DNA of 48,516 nt, from contig JAFGTC010000259.1 of assembly GCA_016934335.1 (NCBI GenBank), positions 1 to 48,516 on the forward strand, read 5' to 3'. The notes under the pieces are model-generated. The model saw nothing but the letters and a program-made list of their open reading frames with translations, was not told the DNA's origin and did no database searches. Both the position numbers and the translations under genes were made by a program. How positions within the stretch are numbered: position 1 is the first letter of the stretch; each line of letters begins with the position of its first letter. The DNA is from Candidatus Omnitrophota bacterium. GTDB lineage: Bacteria > Hinthialibacterota > Hinthialibacteria > Hinthialibacterales > Hinthialibacteraceae. Shown one piece after another: positions 32,873 to 40,887 of the stretch.

Positions 32873-33081
32873 ATCAGGCGATTGACGAAGCGCTGCGAAT
32901 TCGTCAGACATTCAAACCCAGGAAAGTACGGCGGAATGGCGGCAACGCCGGCTGTCGCGTTGGGTTAATGACGCCGCATTTATTTCCAGCTATTTTTTGG
33001 ATTAACGTCATTAGCCAGGGAGCGGCTTGAACATCAAATTATTCTTCTCGACGATTTTCACTCAGGATTAAGGAGCACATA

Positions 33082-34095
33082 GTGAGGTTTCCCGCTGTAC
33101 TTTATTCAACCATTATTCAATATCTCGCCAAACAGCATCTCGCCGGAAACAAGCGTTTTCCCCTCGTCTTAATGTTAGAGCCGACTCTGCGCTGCAATCT
33201 CGACTGCATCGGATGCGGTCGAATCGCCGAATATCACGAAAAACGCTGCCCCGATTTAACATTGGAAGAATGCCTCGAATCGGTCGATGAATGCGGAGCG
33301 CCGATCGTGTCAGTATGCGGTGGAGAGCCGCTGATATACCAACCGGTCGACCAATTGATCCAGGAACTCTATCAACGCAAGAAATATGTCTATCTTTGCA
33401 CCAACGCCATGTTTTTAGACCGATTCTGGGATCGCATCCCTCCCCACAAACGCCTCTGCCTCAGCATCCATCTGGATGGTATGGAAGAAGGGCACGACTG
33501 GGCCGTTAACAAACCGGGCGTATTCAAGAAAGTCAACGCCGTTTTGCAGGAAGCCAAAAAGCGCGGCTATCGAGTGGCCACCAACACGACTCTCTTTTCC
33601 GGCAGCAATCCGCAGGAAATCATCAATATGATGGAATACCTCCAGGAAATCGGCGTTGACGGCATGTTGATTTCAGGCGCCTACCCCCAAGAAGGCGTCA
33701 AGGGAGAAGCCAGTTTCAAAGAACGCGAACAAATGGAAAGCATTTTCCAGGAAATTTTCGGTAAAAACGGCGCCGTCAAAAAATACCGATTGGATAATTC
33801 ACCGCTGTACATCGAATTTCTCCAAGGATTGCGGGAAATCGCCTGTTCGCCTTGGGGCAGCCCGAACCGGACTGTTCAAGGCTGGAAGGCCCCCTGCTAT
33901 GTCCTGAATGACGGGTATTATAAAACGTTCCAAGAATTGATGGAAAAAACGGATTGGGATTCGCTGGGGCCGGGCAAGGATCCCCGCTGCACCGCCTGTA
34001 AAATCCATTCCGGATTCGAAACCACAATTTCATTCGGACAAAACTGCAGCCTTAAAGACTACGTACGAATGATCGGCTGGAATTTATTCTCGTGA
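33082..34095 (+). CDS. hpnH: Hopanoid biosynthesis radical SAM protein HpnH
   Basis: Adds the 5'-deoxyadenosyl group to hopene (diploptene) to give adenosylhopane, the first step of side-chain extension to C35 hopanoids. The 337-residue protein starts MRFPAVLYSTIIQYLAKQHL as HpnH does, has the [4Fe-4S] motif C-x3-C-x2-C in TLRCNLDCIGCGR, VCGGEPLIY, CLSIHLDGMEEGHD, and ends YVRMIGWNLFS. The start codon is GTG with AAGGAG eight bases ahead. It follows shc, so the cell probably makes extended hopanoids; HpnG and later genes are not in the window. Confidence 0.94.
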   Translation: MRFPAVLYSTIIQYLAKQHLAGNKRFPLVLMLEPTLRCNLDCIGCGRIAEYHEKRCPDLTLEECLESVDECGAPIVSVCGGEPLIYQPVDQLIQELYQRKKYVYLCTNAMFLDRFWDRIPPHKRLCLSIHLDGMEEGHDWAVNKPGVFKKVNAVLQEAKKRGYRVATNTTLFSGSNPQEIINMMEYLQEIGVDGMLISGAYPQEGVKGEASFKEREQMESIFQEIFGKNGAVKKYRLDNSPLYIEFLQGLREIACSPWGSPNRTVQGWKAPCYVLNDGYYKTFQELMEKTDWDSLGPGKDPRCTACKIHSGFETTISFGQNCSLKDYVRMIGWNLFS

Positions 34096-34141
34096 GAGAT
34101 CAGGACGCCGATCCGTTAAATTCATTTGTGCAAATAACCGC

Positions 34142-34927
34142 TCAGCGTTTTGGAAGGTATTGGCGAATCGATACCCAGGCATACAAAATCCCCCCTGCGA
34201 TCGCTCCATAGGCGAAGCCTGTCAGCAGAAGGATGGGAATTCCGGCGCGAGTCGTTGTCATTAAAATATCGCCCGAGTAGAAATAAGGGCCTCGAAACAT
34301 CGATTTGAACGTGGGGGAAATTTGCAGAGCCAATAAAAAAACAGCCACGACAAACAGGGCGTGAATCATGGAAATTCCAATCCCCGACCTTAATGCCGCA
34401 TCAGGCTTTTGAAGAGAATAGGGCAGCATTTTATAAAAGAAAATAGCGGCGCCGACCACAAGAACAACGATCGGGATCAAAACCATGCCCCCCAAACTGG
34501 AAAATCCGATCTCCATCACCCAATGGAAAGTATTGATCACTGCATAAATGAAAAATCCCGTGCCCAGGGTTCCAATTCGGGTGAACAACGATTCAGAGCC
34601 TGCTTGCGAGGGATTGTCAACAATGGCAAATTTATGCAAATTGGGGTAGTACGGATAAAAAATTTGATTTCGGTCGCTGCCATACTGAACCATGCCTTTA
34701 TGGGGGAGATCCTGGAAATCGTAGGCGACGGATGAGATGACGGTGAGAACGAATCCGGTGAGAAACACCGCCGCCGCAATGGCCGCCGCTCGTGCAAAAA
34801 TCGACCAGGCATTCACGCGCACTTCTCCCGATTCCGATAGGGGCGCTTTTTTGGCGCTCCAATCTTCGGAAGAAATATTTCCCTTTTGATCTTGAGGACG
34901 ATTTTTGCGCTTTCGAGTATCTCTCAT
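34142..34927 (-). CDS. Membrane protein of unknown function
   Basis: A 261-residue protein with a basic cytoplasmic N terminus (MRDTRKRKNRPQ) and about five hydrophobic segments, near residues 45-65, 120-135, 140-165, 185-205 and 230-252. A loop between the first two segments contains GSDRNQIFYPYYPNLHKFAI. I do not recognise a family. It is convergent with hpnH, 46 bases apart, and is followed upstream by 130 bases before the helicase gene, which reads in the same direction. A shared transcript with the helicase is possible. Confidence 0.6.
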   Translation of the reverse strand: MRDTRKRKNRPQDQKGNISSEDWSAKKAPLSESGEVRVNAWSIFARAAAIAAAVFLTGFVLTVISSVAYDFQDLPHKGMVQYGSDRNQIFYPYYPNLHKFAIVDNPSQAGSESLFTRIGTLGTGFFIYAVINTFHWVMEIGFSSLGGMVLIPIVVLVVGAAIFFYKMLPYSLQKPDAALRSGIGISMIHALFVVAVFLLALQISPTFKSMFRGPYFYSGDILMTTTRAGIPILLLTGFAYGAIAGGILYAWVSIRQYLPKR

Positions 34928-35057
34928 CAGTATACGAACCTCTATAAAGCGTAATAATGCAAGCCAAAATTCCGAAAATCTCTAAGCTGCCTGTTGGATT
35001 AGGATATCGATCCCTCTTCTAAAAACGAAGCCCTCGCGAAAAAGTTTCGCCGGTCGA

Positions 35058-37604
35058 TCATTTTTTCCCGTCGATTTGCGCATGAAGGGCCAATCCCACT
35101 CCCGCAATGGATTTGATCAGGCCGCCGACCGGTTGATTGAGCGCCAGAGAGACTTTTCGAAGGATCTGATTTTTTTGACGCGAGATTTGCTTCCGGTCTC
35201 CCAGGCTGTCCGGCCACATATATTCCAATAGTTCATCGTAGGGAACGCAGCAGCCTTCATGCTGCGACAAAAGATCGATCAATTTCGACTGCAGGGGCGT
35301 GAGAGACGTTTGGACGCCGTTCACGATCATCACATCGGGGCGGGAGGGATCGAACACAAGCGTAAACGAATCTTCGCCCGACGCATTTCCATTCGGCTGA
35401 TCTCTGTTTTGCAGCAAAGCGTCAACCGATTCCGGCGGCATCATCGTACGAATCATTTCATAATTTTCGGGAAGAATCGACGACGGATTGTCGAATCCGG
35501 AATCCAATAATTTCAGGACTTGACCTCGCGTCAACAATCGGCGGCGAATCCAGGGCGCCCAATGCAAACCCGATGGAGAGATGCCGCAAAGCAAACGCTC
35601 TTTCAATTCCAACAAATGGTCGAGCCATGATTTCGACAAGGCGTGAGAGGCCGCCGTTTCAGCCATGCAGCCGATCAACCAGGAACTTTCTTCGGCTACA
35701 TGAAGAATCAAACCCGAGTAAACGCCGAAACGCCTCTCGAGTTCGGGAATAGCGCCGCCGCCGAGCCAATCGAGGATCAGCAATGCCTTTTTAAAGGCTT
35801 CATGATGCTCCGGCCGCAGCCGAGCGGGCTCGGATAAAAGTTTTTTAACAAACGAACCCGCTTCGAAATCCGAGGCCTCGCAACGCTGCGAAAGAGTTCG
35901 GCTCCAAGAATGCAGGCGAATTTCATTACGCGAAACGGCGAGATGCACTTCGCTCATTTCCTGCAGGGTGCAGATGAAAACGATTTCATCCAGCGTCGAA
36001 AAATCATGGTCTGAAGAATGCAAAACATAGTCGTTAATGCGTTCGGCCGACATCTCCGAAAGACCGCTTTTACGAATCAGGTCACCCAAGGGCGTGGGAT
36101 GGAATACGCCTAATTCTTCGGATAAAAATCCCTTGTCAACCAGCGATTGGAAGACGTCGATCAACGATTCGCCGATCGATTCAGACAGTAATCCCCACTG
36201 ACCGCTCATAGTATGTTGGAGAATTTTCCGGCAAGCCTCTATCGTAAAGGCGCCGCAGCATCCCATGGCGCTCAGGACCATGCGGCCGGCGGGAGACTGA
36301 TTCAAAACAGGAGTAAAGGCGGGCGGATTCGAATGGATGTAATGAGACATAAGCCCAGCCACGTCGCCGGGCGAAGTTGTGACGATGATTCCCCGCCCAA
36401 ACGGACTTAAACCCAAGCGGCCGGCGCGGCCGATCATGTTATGCAAGCGATCCTGCGTAAGAGGCTGAGATATGGGCGGCCGCCCCGACTGGGCGTCTTG
36501 AGGCCGCGAGGCGTACATGCGGCGCGTTGTCAGGACGTTGACCACGGGAAAATTGATGCCTTCCGCCAAGGTGCTGGTGGCGCAAATGAGCATAATCTCG
36601 CCTTGGCGCGCCAACGCTTCGATCCATTCCCGCTCCGATGGAGAGAGATCGCTGGTATGAACGGCGATCCGCCGCGGCAGCAAATAAGCGAGGAAATCGC
36701 GCATAGCCGTCGGCTCCAATGAATCCAACTCAGGAATTTGAAAATCATCCTCGGCTTCATATTGCTCGGCGAGTTTGCGAGCGGCGGTATAGCAATAATC
36801 CCTGAGCGGCCAAAAAAGCAGCGTGGTTTCGCCGCGAGCGGCAAAGAAGCGGGCCGCCTCCAGCATGGCTTCGCCCTCATCCTGCGCATCCGACGGCATG
36901 AACCGTTCGACGCCCTCCTCGCCGGAATTGAATTCGCGGTAGGTGAAATTCCCCCGGCATAACACTCCTTGCCGCAATTCGACCGGCCTTTGCGCTTCGA
37001 CGATCAAACGTGCGTTGAGCCAATCGGCGACGCGCGAATCGGACACCATGGCTGACAAGCCCAAGAGCTGCAAATGCGGCTCTTCAAGCAGGCGCGTCAG
37101 CAGCATTTCGAGATCGAATCCGCGGGTGGGATGGAACAAATAATGAATTTCATCGATGACGCAGGCCCCGAGCGAGGCGAGAAACGAGGGATTTTGCGAC
37201 AAAAGAGCGCGCATTTTTTCATAAATAACGATCGCCAAGTGGAAGCGGCCTTCTACAATGCGCCGGTCATGGATGGGATGATCGCGCGTCGAGAGAAGAA
37301 CGTCATAGCCGAGCGCGCCGTATCGCCGCCGCCATTGTTGATAGCGTTGAGCGGCGAGCGCTTTGGTGGGCGCCAACAGGATGGCGTTTCGGCCTTGCAG
37401 GGCCTGATGTAAAAACAAAATTTCCGACAGAAAGGTCTTCCCGGAGGAGGTAGGAGCACAAACAAGCAGATTGGCTTGTTCAAAAAGCCGTCCTTCTTGA
37501 ATGACTTTTTCCTGGAGAGGGAGAAGATGATCGCCGTATTCGGAGCGCAGCGAATCGATCAAGTCGGCGGGGAATCCAAAATGATGAAGAAAGGCAATTT
37601 CCAT
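35058..37604 (-). CDS. Ski2-like DExH helicase with C-terminal OmpR-type winged helix
   Basis: An ATP-dependent nucleic-acid helicase of about 848 residues (876 if the TTG at 37688 is the start; neither has a clear ribosome binding site). With the longer numbering, Walker A is APTSSGKT at 78-85, motif II DEIH at 179-182, motif III-like LSAMVSD, and helicase C has TLAEGINFPVVNVL and MIGRAGRLG (motif VI). That set is typical of superfamily 2 Ski2/Hel308-like helicases. The last 100 or so residues look different: LTPLQSKLIDLLSQHEGCCV, DELLEYMWPDS, KQISRQKNQILRKV and IKSIAGVGLAL follow the Trans_reg_C (OmpR/PhoB) winged-helix pattern of response regulators. This could tether the helicase to specific DNA. 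It is flanked by the unknown membrane protein and the TraR/DksA-like gene. Confidence 0.82.
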   Translation of the reverse strand: MEIAFLHHFGFPADLIDSLRSEYGDHLLPLQEKVIQEGRLFEQANLLVCAPTSSGKTFLSEILFLHQALQGRNAILLAPTKALAAQRYQQWRRRYGALGYDVLLSTRDHPIHDRRIVEGRFHLAIVIYEKMRALLSQNPSFLASLGACVIDEIHYLFHPTRGFDLEMLLTRLLEEPHLQLLGLSAMVSDSRVADWLNARLIVEAQRPVELRQGVLCRGNFTYREFNSGEEGVERFMPSDAQDEGEAMLEAARFFAARGETTLLFWPLRDYCYTAARKLAEQYEAEDDFQIPELDSLEPTAMRDFLAYLLPRRIAVHTSDLSPSEREWIEALARQGEIMLICATSTLAEGINFPVVNVLTTRRMYASRPQDAQSGRPPISQPLTQDRLHNMIGRAGRLGLSPFGRGIIVTTSPGDVAGLMSHYIHSNPPAFTPVLNQSPAGRMVLSAMGCCGAFTIEACRKILQHTMSGQWGLLSESIGESLIDVFQSLVDKGFLSEELGVFHPTPLGDLIRKSGLSEMSAERINDYVLHSSDHDFSTLDEIVFICTLQEMSEVHLAVSRNEIRLHSWSRTLSQRCEASDFEAGSFVKKLLSEPARLRPEHHEAFKKALLILDWLGGGAIPELERRFGVYSGLILHVAEESSWLIGCMAETAASHALSKSWLDHLLELKERLLCGISPSGLHWAPWIRRRLLTRGQVLKLLDSGFDNPSSILPENYEMIRTMMPPESVDALLQNRDQPNGNASGEDSFTLVFDPSRPDVMIVNGVQTSLTPLQSKLIDLLSQHEGCCVPYDELLEYMWPDSLGDRKQISRQKNQILRKVSLALNQPVGGLIKSIAGVGLALHAQIDGKK

Positions 37605-37776
37605 AGCATCGAACCGTCTGGCGCTGAACCTGCTGATAGAAGCGTATTCGATTCGGCTGGAAACAGACAGAAAAGAGACTCTTGTCAAAAAACAAAAAGG
37701 CGCACGACAAATGAAAACAACAGGCGCTTTTCAATCGCCGATCTTCAAATCAATTCAGATTTGAAAAAGAAGAAGA

Positions 37777-38361
37777 TCAGCCGAACCCTTCCACTTTTGC
37801 TTGACATTCCACACTATAGCGAGCGGTGGGAATGGCGACCAACCGTTCGTCCGAAATTAATTTTCCCGACATTTCGCAGATGCCGTAGGTCCCGTCCTCG
37901 ATTTTGTTCAATGCGCGGTTAATATCCTGCAACCGGTTTCGATCATGTTCGGCGAGACCGAGAATCACTTCCTGCTCGCTGAAATTGGTGCTCTGATCGA
38001 CCAGATCGCCATGCGTACTGATCTCGCCTTCCGCTTTTTTCAAGTGCAATCCCCGCAGGATCGCATCCCGCTCTTCGAGAAGCCTTTCTTTGAGCATCAT
38101 GATCAGATGGGCTCTTTTTTTGGTGGGAGCGTTTTGAGATGTTTTATTAGTCGTTTTCCGATTAGAACTCGCCTTTTTCGAAGCAGATTTTGCTTTTCCT
38201 TTGACGGTTTTGGCAGATTGAGCAGAAGCCGGCGCCTTTTTCACGGTCTTTTTCGAGGTGCTTTTGGCGATGCTTTTTGTATTTTTTTTTGTGACAGCCT
38301 TGCCGGAACTCTTTTCCGCCGATTTTTTCGTTGAAGTTTTCCCGGTTTTAGTCGTCGCCAT
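37777..38361 (-). CDS. TraR/DksA-family protein with lysine-rich N-terminal tail
   Basis: A 194-residue protein. The first 85 or so residues are a repetitive K/A/S/T-rich tail (TKKSAEKSSGKAVTKKNT-type) like histone H1 or plant-pathogen basic proteins. The rest matches TraR/DksA: LKERLLEERDAILRG coiled-coil start, DQSTNFSEQEVILGLAEHDR, DINRALNKIEDGTYGICEMS and SDERLVAIPTARYSVECQAK. The zinc finger normally has four cysteines (C-x2-C ... C-x2-C); here only two remain (C in YGICEM and C in SVEC), the others being serine. DksA-like proteins bind RNA polymerase through its secondary channel. The start at 38361 is preferred for its GAGG/AGGA context. Probably DNA- or RNA-bound through the tail. Confidence 0.85.
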   Translation of the reverse strand: MATTKTGKTSTKKSAEKSSGKAVTKKNTKSIAKSTSKKTVKKAPASAQSAKTVKGKAKSASKKASSNRKTTNKTSQNAPTKKRAHLIMMLKERLLEERDAILRGLHLKKAEGEISTHGDLVDQSTNFSEQEVILGLAEHDRNRLQDINRALNKIEDGTYGICEMSGKLISDERLVAIPTARYSVECQAKVEGFG

Positions 38362-38633
38362 TATCCTCATCCTATGAATACATTCTGAATCTTGTTGATG
38401 CTTATCCCGCTTTGATTCAAAATCGCTGATGGATAATCAAAAGATGCTTTGTCATTTTGGGTTAAGAAACATAGTTTCGATCTATCACTTTGTCAATGGC
38501 ATTTGCGCCCAAATCAACACGAGGCGCTATAAGCCACTAAAATAACTTTGTTTAGAAAATAAGCCCTCCTTGCACATTTCGCCCTGATATTTGCTTTTCT
38601 CCCATGAACGAGACATATATTTTCCTAAGTCAT

Positions 38634-39650
38634 TTAATTATTTGACCAATAATCCATAGACGGCCAAACTTTTTTCATTTCGTCAGAGAAGGAGGAGAGC
38701 CCGAAAATCCCACCCGTATGAATAAATAAGACATTCGCTTGTTTTGGGATGCGCCCCTTCAAACATTCTCCGTACAAGCCGGCAAAAGTTTTTCCCGTAT
38801 AAACAGGATCGAGAATCATCCCCTCCGCGCCGGCGACTTTTCGAATCAGTTGCAATTGAGAGGCGTTCGTTTTCGCATACCCTTCGCCTATATATCCGTC
38901 TACTAATTCTATCGCACTCAAATCGGGAACAGCTAAATTATTTTGATCACAGGCTTCTGAAATATCTTTCTTTATTTTATCGCAAAATTGACTCACTGTC
39001 CCGCAAACAAGAACGCCCAGGATGTGAGAGGTTATCGGAAAAAGACTGTTTCCGAGAAAAAGCCCCGAATACGTGCCGCCGGAGCCGACCGCGCAAACGA
39101 CAAAATCCGGCTTCCATTTCATTTCCAAACATTGAGTTTGCATTTCACGAACGGCTTCTACATAGCCTAACAATCCGACCGAGTTAGAGCCCCCGGTTGG
39201 AATAACATACGGTTTTTTTCCTTGACTTCGCAGTCGATGCGCCGCTTCCTGCAGGATTTCATCGATGTTGTTGGAATAATCCGCTCGAGAAATATACTCA
39301 ACGCCGGCCCCGACTAAAAGATCCAACTGCAGATTCCCGTGGGCGAATTCAGGGGCTTCGCCGGCGAGGATGAGATGCGCCTCCATGCCTACTTGCCGGG
39401 CGGCGACGGCGGCCGCTCGAGCATGGTTGGAAGTGACGGCGCCGCAGGTGATAATGGCATCGCATCCTTTCGATTGGGCGTCCGCCAACAGGTATTCCAG
39501 TTTTCTGACCTTGTTTCCACCGAGGGCAGCACCTGTCAAGTCATCTCTCTTGACTCTCAAATCGATATCAAATTCTTCGCTCAATCGCGAGAGATAATGG
39601 ATAGGCGTAGGGATTTGGGCGAGAGATATTTTGGATGGAAATACGGACAT
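38634..39650 (-). CDS. dcyD: D-cysteine desulfhydrase / ACC deaminase-like PLP enzyme
   Basis: A 338-residue fold-type II pyridoxal-phosphate enzyme. The PLP lysine lies in ALGGNKVRKLEYLLADAQ (about residues 48-60), followed by CGAVTSNHARAAAVAARQVG, and IPTGGSNSVGLLGYVEA which holds the phosphate-binding turn. The C-terminal LDPVYTGKTFAGLYG fits D-cysteine desulfhydrases, which degrade D-cysteine to pyruvate, sulfide and ammonia; ACC deaminase is the alternative reading and the sequence alone does not decide. The start at 39650 is preferred to the TTG at 39665 because GGAGG stands seven bases before it. No partner genes. Confidence 0.87.
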   Translation of the reverse strand: MSVFPSKISLAQIPTPIHYLSRLSEEFDIDLRVKRDDLTGAALGGNKVRKLEYLLADAQSKGCDAIITCGAVTSNHARAAAVAARQVGMEAHLILAGEAPEFAHGNLQLDLLVGAGVEYISRADYSNNIDEILQEAAHRLRSQGKKPYVIPTGGSNSVGLLGYVEAVREMQTQCLEMKWKPDFVVCAVGSGGTYSGLFLGNSLFPITSHILGVLVCGTVSQFCDKIKKDISEACDQNNLAVPDLSAIELVDGYIGEGYAKTNASQLQLIRKVAGAEGMILDPVYTGKTFAGLYGECLKGRIPKQANVLFIHTGGIFGLSSFSDEMKKVWPSMDYWSNN

Positions 39651-39788
39651 GACTTGATCCTCCAATCGTCAAGCATTATATCATGACATCGATAAATCAA
39701 CAAAAACAAGAATTGTTTTATCTAAATATGGTCTGAGCCGAGGGCTCGCCTATTTTCCCCTAAAATGCAATTCATAAAAATAAATCAG

Positions 39789-39822
39789 GCCCTTTTTACT
39801 AGAAGAGTCAAGTAAAAAGGGC
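39789..39822 (-). terminator. Hairpin after the bactofilin gene
   Basis: A perfect 12-bp stem (GCCCTTTTTACT / AGTAAAAAGGGC) with a 10-base loop begins 61 bases beyond the bactofilin stop; the minus strand then reads CTGATTTATTTTTATG, moderately T-rich. It likely ends the bactofilin transcript before the desulfhydrase promoter. Confidence 0.7.
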
Positions 39823-39883
39823 TGTGAATTTTCGCGCTATTTCTGTACAGCTCGAGCAAGCCTCCCAAAAAGGCCTCCGTCAA

Positions 39884-40384
39884 TTATTTTCCACTGTTTG
39901 GAGCAGCGGCTTTATCTTTCTTTTCTTCCTGTTTTGCCGGCTGCTGCGGAGCAGGTTTGCTTCCAACATCTTTACGCACATTTTGCGGCTGAACATCCGA
40001 CTTGCCCACAAAGAGGACGCCTTCTTCGATTTTCATCTTCGAAGCAGTGATGTCGCCGCGCATCTGGGCGGAGGCGCGAAGTTCAACTAATTCGTCGGCT
40101 ATGATGTTTCCAGTGACTTTTCCTTCAACAATAATGCTGCCTACGTTGATTTCGGCGGTCACTTCGCCCGTTTTTCCTATAATCAAATAGCCTTCCGATG
40201 TGATATCGCCCTTGAATCGACCTTCAATTTTCAGACCTTCTTTAAACTGAAGCGTGCCTTCAAAATCCGTATCTTTTCCCAGGGTCGTATAGGGATTTTC
40301 ATTTTTGGGAGACGATGCTTGTTGAATGTTTGCTTGGGGCGTCGAAACAGCCTGTCCTGAACGTTCATTGCGAAGGATGTCCAC
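39884..40384 (-). CDS. Bactofilin
   Basis: A 166-residue cytoskeletal protein that polymerises into filaments and guides cell shape, stalks, motility or peptidoglycan enzymes. The central right-handed beta-helix (about residues 38-130) shows the repeated turns KIEGRFKGDITSEGYLIIG, ITAEINVGSIIVEGKVTGN-like and LRASAQMRGDITASKMKIEE, flanked by disordered ends; the C terminus is P/K/Q-rich. The start codon is GTG with AGGAGG about ten bases ahead. The gene stands alone between an intergenic gap and the desulfhydrase. No peptidoglycan peptidase partner is adjacent, unlike many bactofilin operons. Confidence 0.93.
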   Translation of the reverse strand: MDILRNERSGQAVSTPQANIQQASSPKNENPYTTLGKDTDFEGTLQFKEGLKIEGRFKGDITSEGYLIIGKTGEVTAEINVGSIIVEGKVTGNIIADELVELRASAQMRGDITASKMKIEEGVLFVGKSDVQPQNVRKDVGSKPAPQQPAKQEEKKDKAAAPNSGK

Positions 40385-40887
40385 AGTCGCTTTTCCTCCT
40401 AAATCTATGGTTCCGCGTCAGTCGCTTTGATTTCCATTTGCATCCAATTTCTCACTTACAGCGAGGCGGAATTTACCTTATCAAGCAATCACGCTCCTGT
40501 CAATCATGCCATTTCACTGAAAGCATGTTTTTATTATGCTTTTTTACGATTTTAATTCAGGTGAAATCAAAACAATACGGATTGTTGTTTTGTCCCATCC
40601 CTCGACTTTCTACGCTTTGAGGAGGACGCCGAATATTCGTTTCCAATTGTTTTTGACTCCATGTAAAGTAAAATATAAAAAAACAGCTTTCCCATTTGAG
40701 GAAAATCAGGTAAAATTCATCAGGATTATATATACTGTAATATGAAGAGCAGCGTAATCCTGATGAGTATCCGATCTTTTTCGTTTGAATTCGGCTTTCC
40801 ATGCAATCTATAAGCGAAAAATCAATGTAGGATAAGACCGGATGAAATAAACTTTGTTAATAGGAGTAAATCGCACGGGATTGATCC
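40385..40887. other. Divergent intergenic interval, upstream of the RNase E/G gene
   Basis: About 500 bp of A+T-rich control DNA between leftward bactofilin and rightward RNase E/G. A weak sigma-70-like pair (TTGACT near 40654 and TATAAA near 40675) precedes a 12-bp inverted repeat at 40717-40766. An AGGAG near 40863 is not spaced for the RNase start. No open frame here is convincing. Confidence 0.5.
40717..40766. repeat. Perfect 12-bp inverted repeat before the RNase E/G gene
   Basis: TCATCAGGATTA at 40717-40728 and TAATCCTGATGA at 40755-40766 flank a 26-base A+T-rich spacer containing TATATACTGTAATATG. It ends about 120 bases before the RNase start. In RNA it would form a long stem-loop; in DNA it is a candidate operator. 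Confidence 0.7.
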
